From contig CAVRVX010000009.1 in the NCBI GenBank assembly GCA_963724735.1, forward strand, positions 87,879-151,878: DNA of 64,000 nt, written 5' to 3'. Below the pieces are notes generated by a model that was not told where the DNA came from, made no database searches, and worked only from the letters and a program-made list of their open reading frames with translations. Position numbers and translations under genes: made by a program. The stretch's first letter is position 1; every line of letters starts with the position of its first letter. Shown piece after piece: positions 24,886 through 32,614 of this stretch. The stretch comes from Rhodoplanes sp963724735 (GTDB lineage Bacteria; Pseudomonadota; Alphaproteobacteria; Rhizobiales; Xanthobacteraceae).

Positions 24886-27162
24886 ATGACGCGGCCCAGT
24901 CCAGCCGCCCGGTCTGATCGCGAGCCCCAGCGCCTGCGGCTGCGCGTGCGCGGGGCGGTGCAGGGGGTTGGCTTCCGCCCGTTTGCCTATGGACTGGCGA
25001 CGCGGCTCGATCTCGCCGGATATGTACGCAATGGACCGGATGGCGTGGTGGTCGAGATCGAAGGACGGCGGGCCGGGGAATTTATCGAACGGCTGCGCGG
25101 CGCGCCGCCGCCGCTTGCTCGAATCGATGCGATCGAGGTCGAGCCTCTCGCGCCGCGCGGCGAAGCGGGTTTCGCGATCGCGCCGAGCGAGGGCGGGCTC
25201 GCGCGCACCCGCATCGTGCCGGATACGGCGGTGTGCGAAGCGTGCCTCGCCGATCTGTTCGATCCGGCGAGCCGGTTCTACCTCTATCCGTTCGTGACCT
25301 GCACCCATTGCGGCCCGCGCTTCACGCTGACGCGCAAGCTTCCCTACGACCGTGCGCAGACCTCAATGGCGGCTTTCGCGATGTGCGAAGCTTGCGCCCG
25401 CGACTACAGTCGTCCCGACAACCGCCGCTTCCATGCCGAGCCGATCGGCTGCGCCGAATGCGGTCCGCGGCTGTCGCACCCGATCGAAGCGATCGTCGCT
25501 GCGATCCGCGCCGGCGCAATCGTCGCGCTGAAGGGCATCGGCGGCTTCCATCTGATGTGCGACGCTGCGAACGAAGCCGCGGTCGCGGAGCTGCGCCGCC
25601 GCAAGGCGCGCGAAGCGAAGCCCTTTGCGGTGATGGTCGCCAACCTCGCCTCGCTCGACCGCATCGCCGCGCCGACCACAGCGGAGTGTCGCTTGCTGTC
25701 CGAGCCAACGCGGCCGATCGTGCTCGTGGCGAGCCGCGGCGCGCTCGCGCCGTCCGTTGCGCCCGGTCTTGCGCGGATCGGCGTCGTCTTGCCCTATGCG
25801 CCGCTGCATCATCTGATTTTCCACGCCGCGGCCGGATCGCCGTCGGACCTCGCGGCTCGGCAGGCTCCCAATGATCTGGCGCTGGTCGCGACCAGCGCCA
25901 ATCCGGGCGGAGAGCCGCTCGTGATCGACGACGCGGAGGCGCATGAGAAGCTTGCGGGCATCGCCGATCTCATCGTCACGCATGACCGGGCGATCGTGAC
26001 GCGCGCCGACGATTCGGTGATGGCGGTGGTCGACGGTGCGCCGTCCTTTCTGCGGCGCGCGCGCGGGTTCGTGCCGGAGCCGATCGATCTCGGCGGCGAT
26101 GGGCCGAGCGTGCTCGCGGTCGGCGCCCATCTCAAGGCGACCGTCACGGTGACGCGCGGGCGCGAGGCGTTCGTCTCTCAGCATATCGGCAGCCTCGACA
26201 ACGCGGCGACCGTTCGCTTCCACGCCGAGACGATCCGGCATCTGCTCGACATTCTCGACGTCGCGCCGGAAGCGGTCGCCTGCGACCTGCATCCCGATTT
26301 TCATTCGACGCGGTTCGCCGAGGAATCCGGCCTGCCGGTCGTGCGCCTCCAGCATCACGCCGCTCATGTCGCAGCAGTCGCAGCCGAGCACGCGATCGCC
26401 GGACCGATCCTCGGCGTGGCGCTCGACGGGCACGGGCATGGCGACGATGGCGCGGCCTGGGGCGGCGAAATGATGCTGGTCGACGGCGCATCCTGGCGGC
26501 GGCTTGGACACCTCGCTCCGCTCGCGCTTCCGGGCGGCGACCGCGCCGCACGCAGTCCATGGCGCATGGGAATCGCGGCGCTGGCGGCGCTGGGGCAGCT
26601 GGATCGCGTGCCGGAAAAATTCGCAAGCATCCCCGCCGCAAGCGAGCTTGCCCGCCTGCTGGGTCACGGCTTTGTTTTTCCCATCACGACGAGCGCTGGC
26701 CGGCTGTTCGACGCAGCCGCCGCGCTGCTCGGCGTGTGCCTGGAGCAGCGCTACGAGGCGCAGGCGGCCGCCGAGCTCGAAGCGCTGGTGCGTTCGCCGC
26801 GCGCGCTCGCCGGCGGCTATCGCATCGAGGGCGGAGTCCTCGACTTCAAGCCGCTGCTATCGGCGCTCTGCGAACCGGGGTTGCCGCCGCGCGAGGGCGC
26901 CGAGCTGTTTCACGGCACGCTCGCGGAAGGCCTCGCCGATTGGATCGCTGGATTTGCGAAAGCGCGCCGCGATCGGGGCGTCGCGCTTGGCGGCGGCTGT
27001 ATGCTGAACCGGGTGCTGGCGGAAAGCCTGAGCGCCCGCCTGCGCGCACGCGGCCTGGTGCCGCTGCTCGCCTGCGCGGTTCCGCCGAATGACGGCGGCT
27101 TGTCGCTCGGCCAGGCGTTTGTCGCGCGCCATCAACTCGCCGCTGCAGGGAGGGATGCCTAA
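24886..27162 (+). CDS. hypF: Carbamoyltransferase HypF
   Basis: HypF turns carbamoyl phosphate and ATP into carbamoyl-AMP and loads it on HypE for cyanide ligand synthesis. The 758-residue protein shows, in order, an acylphosphatase domain (VRGAVQGVGFRPFAYGLA, about 18-35), two zinc-finger pairs (CEACLADLF to CTHCGPRF; CEACARDY to CAECGPR), a YrdC-like domain (KGIGGFHLMCDA; RRRKAREAKPFAVM) and a Kae1-like domain (LQHHAAHVAA; GVALDGHGHGDDG; GGGCMLNRVL). The ATG at 24886 is five bases after the hypB stop. Confidence 0.95.
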   Translation: MTRPSPAARSDREPQRLRLRVRGAVQGVGFRPFAYGLATRLDLAGYVRNGPDGVVVEIEGRRAGEFIERLRGAPPPLARIDAIEVEPLAPRGEAGFAIAPSEGGLARTRIVPDTAVCEACLADLFDPASRFYLYPFVTCTHCGPRFTLTRKLPYDRAQTSMAAFAMCEACARDYSRPDNRRFHAEPIGCAECGPRLSHPIEAIVAAIRAGAIVALKGIGGFHLMCDAANEAAVAELRRRKAREAKPFAVMVANLASLDRIAAPTTAECRLLSEPTRPIVLVASRGALAPSVAPGLARIGVVLPYAPLHHLIFHAAAGSPSDLAARQAPNDLALVATSANPGGEPLVIDDAEAHEKLAGIADLIVTHDRAIVTRADDSVMAVVDGAPSFLRRARGFVPEPIDLGGDGPSVLAVGAHLKATVTVTRGREAFVSQHIGSLDNAATVRFHAETIRHLLDILDVAPEAVACDLHPDFHSTRFAEESGLPVVRLQHHAAHVAAVAAEHAIAGPILGVALDGHGHGDDGAAWGGEMMLVDGASWRRLGHLAPLALPGGDRAARSPWRMGIAALAALGQLDRVPEKFASIPAASELARLLGHGFVFPITTSAGRLFDAAAALLGVCLEQRYEAQAAAELEALVRSPRALAGGYRIEGGVLDFKPLLSALCEPGLPPREGAELFHGTLAEGLADWIAGFAKARRDRGVALGGGCMLNRVLAESLSARLRARGLVPLLACAVPPNDGGLSLGQAFVARHQLAAAGRDA

Positions 27163-27164
27163 CC

Positions 27165-27407
27165 ATGTGTCTGGCGATTCCGGCGCGCGTCGCCGAGCTC
27201 CTTGACGACGGCATGGCGCGCATCAGCCTCAACGGGGTGACCAAGGTCGTGTCGGTCGCCTTGGTCGAGGACGTCCGCGTCGGCGATTACATCGTGCTGC
27301 ACGTCGGCTACGCGCTCGCCAAGATCGACGAGGCGGAGGCCGAACGGACCCTCGCGCTGCTGCGCGAAGCCGCGGCCGCCGTCGAGTTTGCGGGAGCCGC
27401 GCCGTGA
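27165..27407 (+). CDS. hypC: Hydrogenase maturation chaperone HypC
   Basis: This second HypC paralogue (80 residues) starts MCLAIPARV with the essential Cys2 and contains VGDYIVLHVGYALAKID, the conserved core. With HypD it forms the scaffold on which the Fe(CN)2CO unit is built. It lies two bases after hypF and overlaps hypD by four bases. Confidence 0.95.
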   Translation: MCLAIPARVAELLDDGMARISLNGVTKVVSVALVEDVRVGDYIVLHVGYALAKIDEAEAERTLALLREAAAAVEFAGAAP

Positions 27408-28630
27408 AGCATGTTGACGAGTACCGCGACGGGAAACTTGCCGGCGCGATCGCCGCGCGAATCGCAGCCGAGGCGACGGCCGACCGCGAATACTGCTTCA
27501 TGGAGTTTTGCGGCGGCCATACGCATGCGATCTCGCGCTACGGGATCGAGGACCTGCTGCCCGCCAATATCCGCATGATTCACGGGCCGGGCTGCCCGGT
27601 CTGCGTGCTGCCGATCGCGCGGATCGACCACGCGATCCGACTGGCCGAGCGTCCCGAGGTCACGCTCTGCACCTATGGCGACCTGATGCGCGTGCCCGGC
27701 TCGCACGGGACGAGCCTGTTGAAGGCCAAAGCCGCGGGCGCCGACATCCGCATGGTCTATTCCACCCTCGACGCCGTGCGCATCGCCGAGGCCGAGCCCG
27801 GCCGCGAGATCGTGTTCTTCGCCATCGGCTTCGAAACCACGACGCCGCCCACCGCGCTCGCGATCCGCCTTGCCGTCAAGAAGCGGCTCGCCAATTTCAC
27901 CGTGTTCTGCAATCACGTGATCACGCCGGCAGCGATCGCGAGCATCCTCGACCATCCGGACGTGCGTACGCTCGGGACCATCCGCATCGACGGCTTCATC
28001 GGCCCGGCGCATGTGTCGACGGTGATCGGCACGCAGCCCTACCAATTCTTTGCCGAGGAGTACGAGAAGCCGGTGGTGGTGGCGGGCTTCGAGCCGCTTG
28101 ACGTGATGCAGGCGATTCTCATGCTGGTGCGTCAGGTCAATGACGGGCGGCACGAGGTCGAGAACGAATATATCCGCGCGGTCAGCGAGGAGGGCAATCG
28201 CAAGGCGCAGGGCGAGGTGGCGGAGGTGTTCGAACTGCGCGAGTCGTTCGAATGGCGCGGGCTCGGCATCGTGCCGTACAGCGCGCTGCGGCTGCGCGAA
28301 GCGTTTGCGCAATACGACGCCGAGCGGCGCTTTCCGATCGTGACCGAGCCCAGGCGCGACAATCCGGCCTGCGAATGCGGGGCGATCCTGCGCGGCGTGA
28401 AGAAGCCCGCCGAATGTCGCCTGTTCGGCACGGCATGCACGCCCGAGACGCCGATCGGGTCCTGCATGGTGTCAGCGGAAGGGGCCTGCGCCGCGCACTG
28501 GACCTATGGCCGTTTCCGCGAACGGGCGGCGGCTGGCGCCGCGCTACCCATCTCAAGTCCTCGTCCGCAGGCAGGGGAGGGAAGCGAGCGGCGCGAGTGT
28601 GAGGCGGCAATCGGGACGCTGGCGCCGTGA
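27404..28630 (+). CDS. hypD: Hydrogenase iron-ligand scaffold HypD with repeat-derived tail
   Basis: HypD, a 4Fe-4S protein, assembles the iron centre with HypC and HypE. The 408-residue protein starts with GTG. Motifs include FMEFCGGHTHA, HGPGCPVCVLP, GFETTTPPTA, CNHVITPAA and the cluster cysteines in the C-terminal region (CECG, CRLFG, CTPETPIGSCMVS, GACAAHW). The normal protein should end shortly after HWTYGRF; the remaining 36 or so residues include ISSPRPQAGEGSERRE, which looks like a translated palindromic repeat. See the separate repeat entry. Confidence 0.94.
   Translation: MKHVDEYRDGKLAGAIAARIAAEATADREYCFMEFCGGHTHAISRYGIEDLLPANIRMIHGPGCPVCVLPIARIDHAIRLAERPEVTLCTYGDLMRVPGSHGTSLLKAKAAGADIRMVYSTLDAVRIAEAEPGREIVFFAIGFETTTPPTALAIRLAVKKRLANFTVFCNHVITPAAIASILDHPDVRTLGTIRIDGFIGPAHVSTVIGTQPYQFFAEEYEKPVVVAGFEPLDVMQAILMLVRQVNDGRHEVENEYIRAVSEEGNRKAQGEVAEVFELRESFEWRGLGIVPYSALRLREAFAQYDAERRFPIVTEPRRDNPACECGAILRGVKKPAECRLFGTACTPETPIGSCMVSAEGACAAHWTYGRFRERAAAGAALPISSPRPQAGEGSERRECEAAIGTLAP
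28545..28600. repeat. GC-rich palindromic repeat remnant inside the hypD 3' end
   Basis: The hypD tail DNA contains a CTCGTCCGCAGGCAGGGGAGG segment followed by GAAGCGAGCGGCGCGAG. It resembles the intergenic CCTCTCCCGC-type palindromes clustered at 37440-37976, and the opposite strand reads LPSPACGRGL, a peptide typical of those elements. It appears to have inserted in frame and extended the protein. Confidence 0.5.
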
Positions 28631-29688
28631 ACGTCACGCAAAAGGCGATCAAGCCGGTCCGGCGGCGGCTCGACCTTGCAAACGGCCGGGTCGACCTTTC
28701 GCACGGCTCGGGCGGGCGCGCGATGGCGCAACTCATCGCCGACATTTTCGTTGCCGCCTTCGACAATGAGTGGCTGCGCCAAGGCAATGATCAGGCGGCG
28801 TTCGATGCGCCGGGCGGGCGCATGGTGATGTCGACCGACGCCTATGTCGTCTCCCCTCTGTTCTTCCCCGGCGGGGATATTGGTTCGCTCGCGGTGCACG
28901 GCACCATCAACGACATGGCGATGGCGGGCGCGCGCCCGCTGCACCTTTCCGCAAGCTTCATCATCGAGGAAGGCTTTCCGCTCGCTGATCTCGACCGCAT
29001 CGCGCAGAGCATGGGCGAGGCTTCGCGCGCGGCCGACGTGCCTGTGATCACCGGCGACACCAAGGTGGTGGAGCGAGGCAAGGCGGACGGCCTGTTCATC
29101 TCGACGGCGGGAGTAGGAATTGCTCCGCCGGGGCTCGATCTTTCCGGTAATCGCGTGCAGCCGGGCGACGTTGTGATCCTCTCCGGCACATTGGGCGATC
29201 ACGGCGTCGCGGTGATGTCGAAGCGGCAGAACCTCGAATTCGAGACGCAGATTCTATCCGACTCGGCGGCGCTGCACGGGCTCGTCGCCGACATCGTGGG
29301 GGCGGCGGGACCTCATCTGCGCACGATGCGCGACCCGACGCGCGGCGGGCTCGCGGCGGCGCTGAACGAAATCGCCCATCAATCCGGTCTGGGCTTCCGG
29401 ATCGAAGAGGCGGCGATTCCCGTCAAGCCGGAGGTGGCGGCGGCGTGCGAACTTCTGGGCCTCGATCCGCTTTATGTCGCCAATGAAGGCAAGCTCATCG
29501 CGATCGTTGCGCCCGCAGGCGCGGCGGCTGCGCTCGCGGCGATGAAGCGGCATCCGCTCGGCCGTGACGCCGCCGTGATCGGCGCCGCCGTGATGGACGA
29601 CAGCCGCTTCGTGCAGATGGTGACCGCATTCGGCGGCGGGCGCATCGTCGATTGGCTGTCGGGCGAGCAGTTGCCGCGCATCTGCTGA
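28627..29688 (+). CDS. hypE: Carbamoyl dehydratase HypE
   Basis: HypE dehydrates the carbamoyl group received from HypF on its C-terminal cysteine to thiocyanate and donates cyanide to HypC-HypD iron. The 353-residue protein begins at a GTG overlapping the hypD stop. It has LSHGSGGRAMAQLI near the N-terminus, the AIR-synthase-type ATP site (GTINDMAMAGARP; TGDTKVVERG), and ends in the required PRIC. Length is normal. Confidence 0.95.
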   Translation: MNVTQKAIKPVRRRLDLANGRVDLSHGSGGRAMAQLIADIFVAAFDNEWLRQGNDQAAFDAPGGRMVMSTDAYVVSPLFFPGGDIGSLAVHGTINDMAMAGARPLHLSASFIIEEGFPLADLDRIAQSMGEASRAADVPVITGDTKVVERGKADGLFISTAGVGIAPPGLDLSGNRVQPGDVVILSGTLGDHGVAVMSKRQNLEFETQILSDSAALHGLVADIVGAAGPHLRTMRDPTRGGLAAALNEIAHQSGLGFRIEEAAIPVKPEVAAACELLGLDPLYVANEGKLIAIVAPAGAAAALAAMKRHPLGRDAAVIGAAVMDDSRFVQMVTAFGGGRIVDWLSGEQLPRIC

Positions 29689-29694
29689 CCGGCG

Positions 29695-31368
29695 ATGCGC
29701 ATCCTGCTGCTCTGCCATTCCTTCAACAGCCTGACCCAACGCCTGCACGTGGAGCTGCGCGAGCGCAGCCACACGGTCTCGGTCGAGTTCGACATCAACG
29801 ATGCGGTCACCCGCGAGGCGGTGGAGCTGTTTCGCCCCGATCTCGTGATCGCGAGCTTCCTCAAACGCGCGATCCCGGAGGAGGTGTGGCGGAGCGTACG
29901 CTGCCTGATCGTGCATCCCGGCCCGCGCGGCGACCGGGGTCCATCGGCCCTCGACTGGGCCATCCTCAAGTCCGCGCCGCGCTGGGGGGTGACGCTGATC
30001 GAAGCGGTCGCGGAATTGGATGCGGGCCCGATCTGGGCGTGGCGCGAATTCCCGATGCGGAAGGCGAGCAAGTCGAGCCTCTATCGCAATGAAGTGACCG
30101 AGGCGGCGCTTGCCTGCGTATTCGATGCAATCGCCATGATGGAGCGCGGCGAGCCGAACCCTGGCGCGCCGGACATGCCGCCGCCAGCGGTGCGCCCGCT
30201 CTGCGGCCGCAACGACCGCACCCTCGATTTCACCCATGACGACGCGGAAAAGGTGCTGCGGGTCGTGCGCTCGGCCGACGGCGATCCCGGCGCGTTCGCG
30301 ACCTTGTTCGGTCGTCCCGTGCGCCTCTTCGATGCGCACCCCGCGCCCGGCCTCGTCGGCAAGCCGGGCGAGGCGCTAGCTCGATGCGGGCCCGCCATCG
30401 CCCTTGCCGTTGGGGACGGGGCGGTCTGGATCGGCCACGCCAAGGAAGACGGTGCGCGGCAGCTCAAGCTTCCGGCTTCGCGCGTGTTCGCGGCGGAAGC
30501 GGCGGCGCTGCCGCACCGCGCGAGCTATCCAACGATCGCGTACCGCGAGCATGCTGGGGTCGGCTATCTCGCTTTCCCCTTCTACAACGGAGCGATGGGC
30601 CCGCAGGCCTGTCGCGATCTGCTCGCGGCTTATCGGCAGGCGCTGGCGCGCCCGACGCGCGTGCTGGTCCTGACGGGCGGCGAGGATTTCTGGTCGAACG
30701 GAATGCATCTCGGGCTGATCGAAGCGGCGCGCAGCCCGGCGGAAGAGTCGTGGGCCAACATCAACGCCATCGACGATGTCGTGCAGGCGATCATCGAGAC
30801 GCAGGATCGCCTGACGGTGGCGGCCTTGCGCGGCAATGCCGGGGCCGGCGGTTTTTTTCTCGCGCTCGCCGCCGACGAAGTCTGGATGGGCGAACACGTG
30901 GTGGTCAACCCGCATTATAAGGACATGGGCAACCTTTATGGCTCGGAATATTGGACCTATCTGTTGCCGCAGCGCGTCGGCGCGGCGCATGCCGAACGCC
31001 TCACCGGCATACGCTGGCCGATCGGCGTCGGCGAGGCCGAACGGCTGGGTCTCGTGCAACGCCGCCTTCCTTGGTCCCGCGCCGAAACAGAGGGCGCAAT
31101 CGCGCGGCTTGCCGTCGAGCTTTCATCCGCGCCCGACTACGCCGAGAAACTCACGGAAAAACAAGCGCGCCGGCGCGCCGATGAAGCGGCGTTGCCACTC
31201 CAGGCCTATCGCGAGGCGGAGCTTGACCGCATGCGACGCAACTTTTTCGGGTTTGATCCGAGCTACCATGTCGCCCGTTACAACTTCATTCGTAAGATCG
31301 GCAAATCGCACACGCCGCTAACGCTCGCGCTGCATCGGTCGCAACGAGCGCGGCGCTCGGCGGAGTGA
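29695..31368 (+). CDS. hypX: CO-ligand synthase HypX (HoxX)
   Basis: HypX makes the active-site carbon monoxide from formyl-tetrahydrofolate, which allows hydrogenase maturation in air. The 557-residue protein joins an N-terminal formyltransferase-like domain (MRILLLCHSFNSLTQRL; CLIVHPGPRGDRGPSALDW, about 75-95) to a C-terminal enoyl-CoA hydratase-like domain (from about 285; GGEDFWSNGMHL, GNAGAGGFFLALAAD). It follows hypE by six bases. Its presence argues that the enzyme is assembled under aerobic or microaerobic conditions. Confidence 0.93.
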   Translation: MRILLLCHSFNSLTQRLHVELRERSHTVSVEFDINDAVTREAVELFRPDLVIASFLKRAIPEEVWRSVRCLIVHPGPRGDRGPSALDWAILKSAPRWGVTLIEAVAELDAGPIWAWREFPMRKASKSSLYRNEVTEAALACVFDAIAMMERGEPNPGAPDMPPPAVRPLCGRNDRTLDFTHDDAEKVLRVVRSADGDPGAFATLFGRPVRLFDAHPAPGLVGKPGEALARCGPAIALAVGDGAVWIGHAKEDGARQLKLPASRVFAAEAAALPHRASYPTIAYREHAGVGYLAFPFYNGAMGPQACRDLLAAYRQALARPTRVLVLTGGEDFWSNGMHLGLIEAARSPAEESWANINAIDDVVQAIIETQDRLTVAALRGNAGAGGFFLALAADEVWMGEHVVVNPHYKDMGNLYGSEYWTYLLPQRVGAAHAERLTGIRWPIGVGEAERLGLVQRRLPWSRAETEGAIARLAVELSSAPDYAEKLTEKQARRRADEAALPLQAYREAELDRMRRNFFGFDPSYHVARYNFIRKIGKSHTPLTLALHRSQRARRSAE

Positions 31369-31501
31369 GGAGAAAATCGGGTCGATTGAGCGATCTTAAG
31401 ATAAAGAAAAGGCCCCGCAGAGCGGTGTTAATATTGCGCCTTTTCGTGCAAGCTAATAAAATCGGCTTAGAATACTGACAGAAATCACGGGAGGACACAC
31501 G

Positions 31502-32095
31502 ATGAAGCGCGCGTTTTCCATCCTGACCGTAGCCTGCCTGCTCGCGCCGAGCGCGGCGCTGGCGCATACGGGGGCCGGCGCGACCGACGGCATTGTCCAC
31601 GGGTTGATGCACCCCGTCGCCGGGCTCGACCACGTGCTGGCGATGGTGGCGGTCGGCGTGCTCGCCGCCTTTATCGGCGGACGAGCGCTTTGGCTCCTCC
31701 CGGCGTCGTTTGTGGCCGCAGCGGCATTGGGCGGCGCGCTTGGCCTGCGTGGCGTGCCCGTGCCGTTCGTGGAGCTTGGGATTTCCGCCTCGGTGGTTCT
31801 GCTCGGTCTCGCAATCTGCTTGCAGACGCGGCTGCCGCTCGGCTGGATGGCGGGGTTGATCGGCCTGTTCGGCCTCTATCACGGCTATGCTCACGGCGCG
31901 GAGGCGCCGGCGGACGCGGCGGGCCTCGCCTACGGGCTGGGATTCCTTGTGGCGACCGCCGCTCTGCACGTGACCGGCATAGGCCTGGGGCTCGGGATCA
32001 ATCATCTGGCGAGCCGGTCGGCGATACGGTTCGCCCAGGCAGGCGGCGCCGCCATAGCGTTGGCCGGCATCGCGCTTCTGGCGCGGTCGCTATGA
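31502..32095 (+). CDS. hupE: HupE/UreJ nickel permease
   Basis: HupE is an inner-membrane nickel uptake protein. The 197-residue precursor has a cleavable signal ending ALAH, the metal-binding HPVAGLDHVLAM (about 37-48) and the second motif YHGYAHGAEAP (about 127-137), with six membrane segments. A GGGAGGA ribosome site precedes the ATG. A 133-base gap with AT-rich sequence separates it from hypX, so it may have its own promoter. Its stop overlaps the next gene as ATGA. Confidence 0.93.
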   Translation: MKRAFSILTVACLLAPSAALAHTGAGATDGIVHGLMHPVAGLDHVLAMVAVGVLAAFIGGRALWLLPASFVAAAALGGALGLRGVPVPFVELGISASVVLLGLAICLQTRLPLGWMAGLIGLFGLYHGYAHGAEAPADAAGLAYGLGFLVATAALHVTGIGLGLGINHLASRSAIRFAQAGGAAIALAGIALLARSL

Positions 32096-32574
32096 TTTGC
32101 CGGCTGGCGCTCCTTGCCGCGAGCGCCATTGCGGTTCCCGCGCAGGCGGAGACGCCCGAGGAGTGGATCACGCTCGGCGCGCGCATGCATGGCGGGTTCG
32201 GCGCCTACATCCCGGTCGGCATTCGCATCGGGCTCGATGCGCTGCAACGGCTCGACGCCAAGCCGCGCGATGTGACCGTCCTCTATTACGACAGCGACAA
32301 GGCGCCGTGCGCCTGTTTTGCCGACGGGATTGCGCTCGCGACCGTCGCGACATTCGGGGCCCGCACGATGCGGCTTGCGCCGGACAAAGCGCCGGACGGG
32401 GCGATGGCGGTTATCGTCATGCGCAACAAAAAGACTGGCGAAGCGGTGAAATACACGGTCCCGGAGACCTGGATTCCCAAGCTCGCCGAGTGGAACCGGA
32501 CGCTCGACCCCCGCGGCCGCTATGACGAAGTGATGAGGGCCGAGAACCTGTTCACGGTCGTGCCGGAAAAGTAG
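32092..32574 (+). CDS. Secreted FmdE-like protein coupled to hupE
   Basis: This 160-residue protein has a signal peptide (ICRLALLAASAIAVPAQA, cleavage near residue 20). The mature part has features of the FmdE family (subunit E of formylmethanofuran dehydrogenase, without the zinc finger): HGGFGAYIPVGIRIGLDAL (33-51) with a histidine and glycine patch, and a CAC motif at about 69-71 followed by FADGIALATVATFG. The rest is a small beta domain. It is translationally coupled to hupE, so a periplasmic metal-handling role is plausible, but the function is not known. Confidence 0.7.
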   Translation: MICRLALLAASAIAVPAQAETPEEWITLGARMHGGFGAYIPVGIRIGLDALQRLDAKPRDVTVLYYDSDKAPCACFADGIALATVATFGARTMRLAPDKAPDGAMAVIVMRNKKTGEAVKYTVPETWIPKLAEWNRTLDPRGRYDEVMRAENLFTVVPEK

Positions 32575-32614
32575 CGTTTCGGTCTCGGCAGGGGGCTCGC
32601 TCTGGACGGGCCCG

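Noticed and set aside
22218..24887. An 889-codon open frame on the minus strand across the hupK, hypA and hypB genes
   Set aside because: The + strand genes here have clear family motifs. The antisense frame is His/Met/Val-rich where it mirrors the HypB histidine block and has no recognisable domain.
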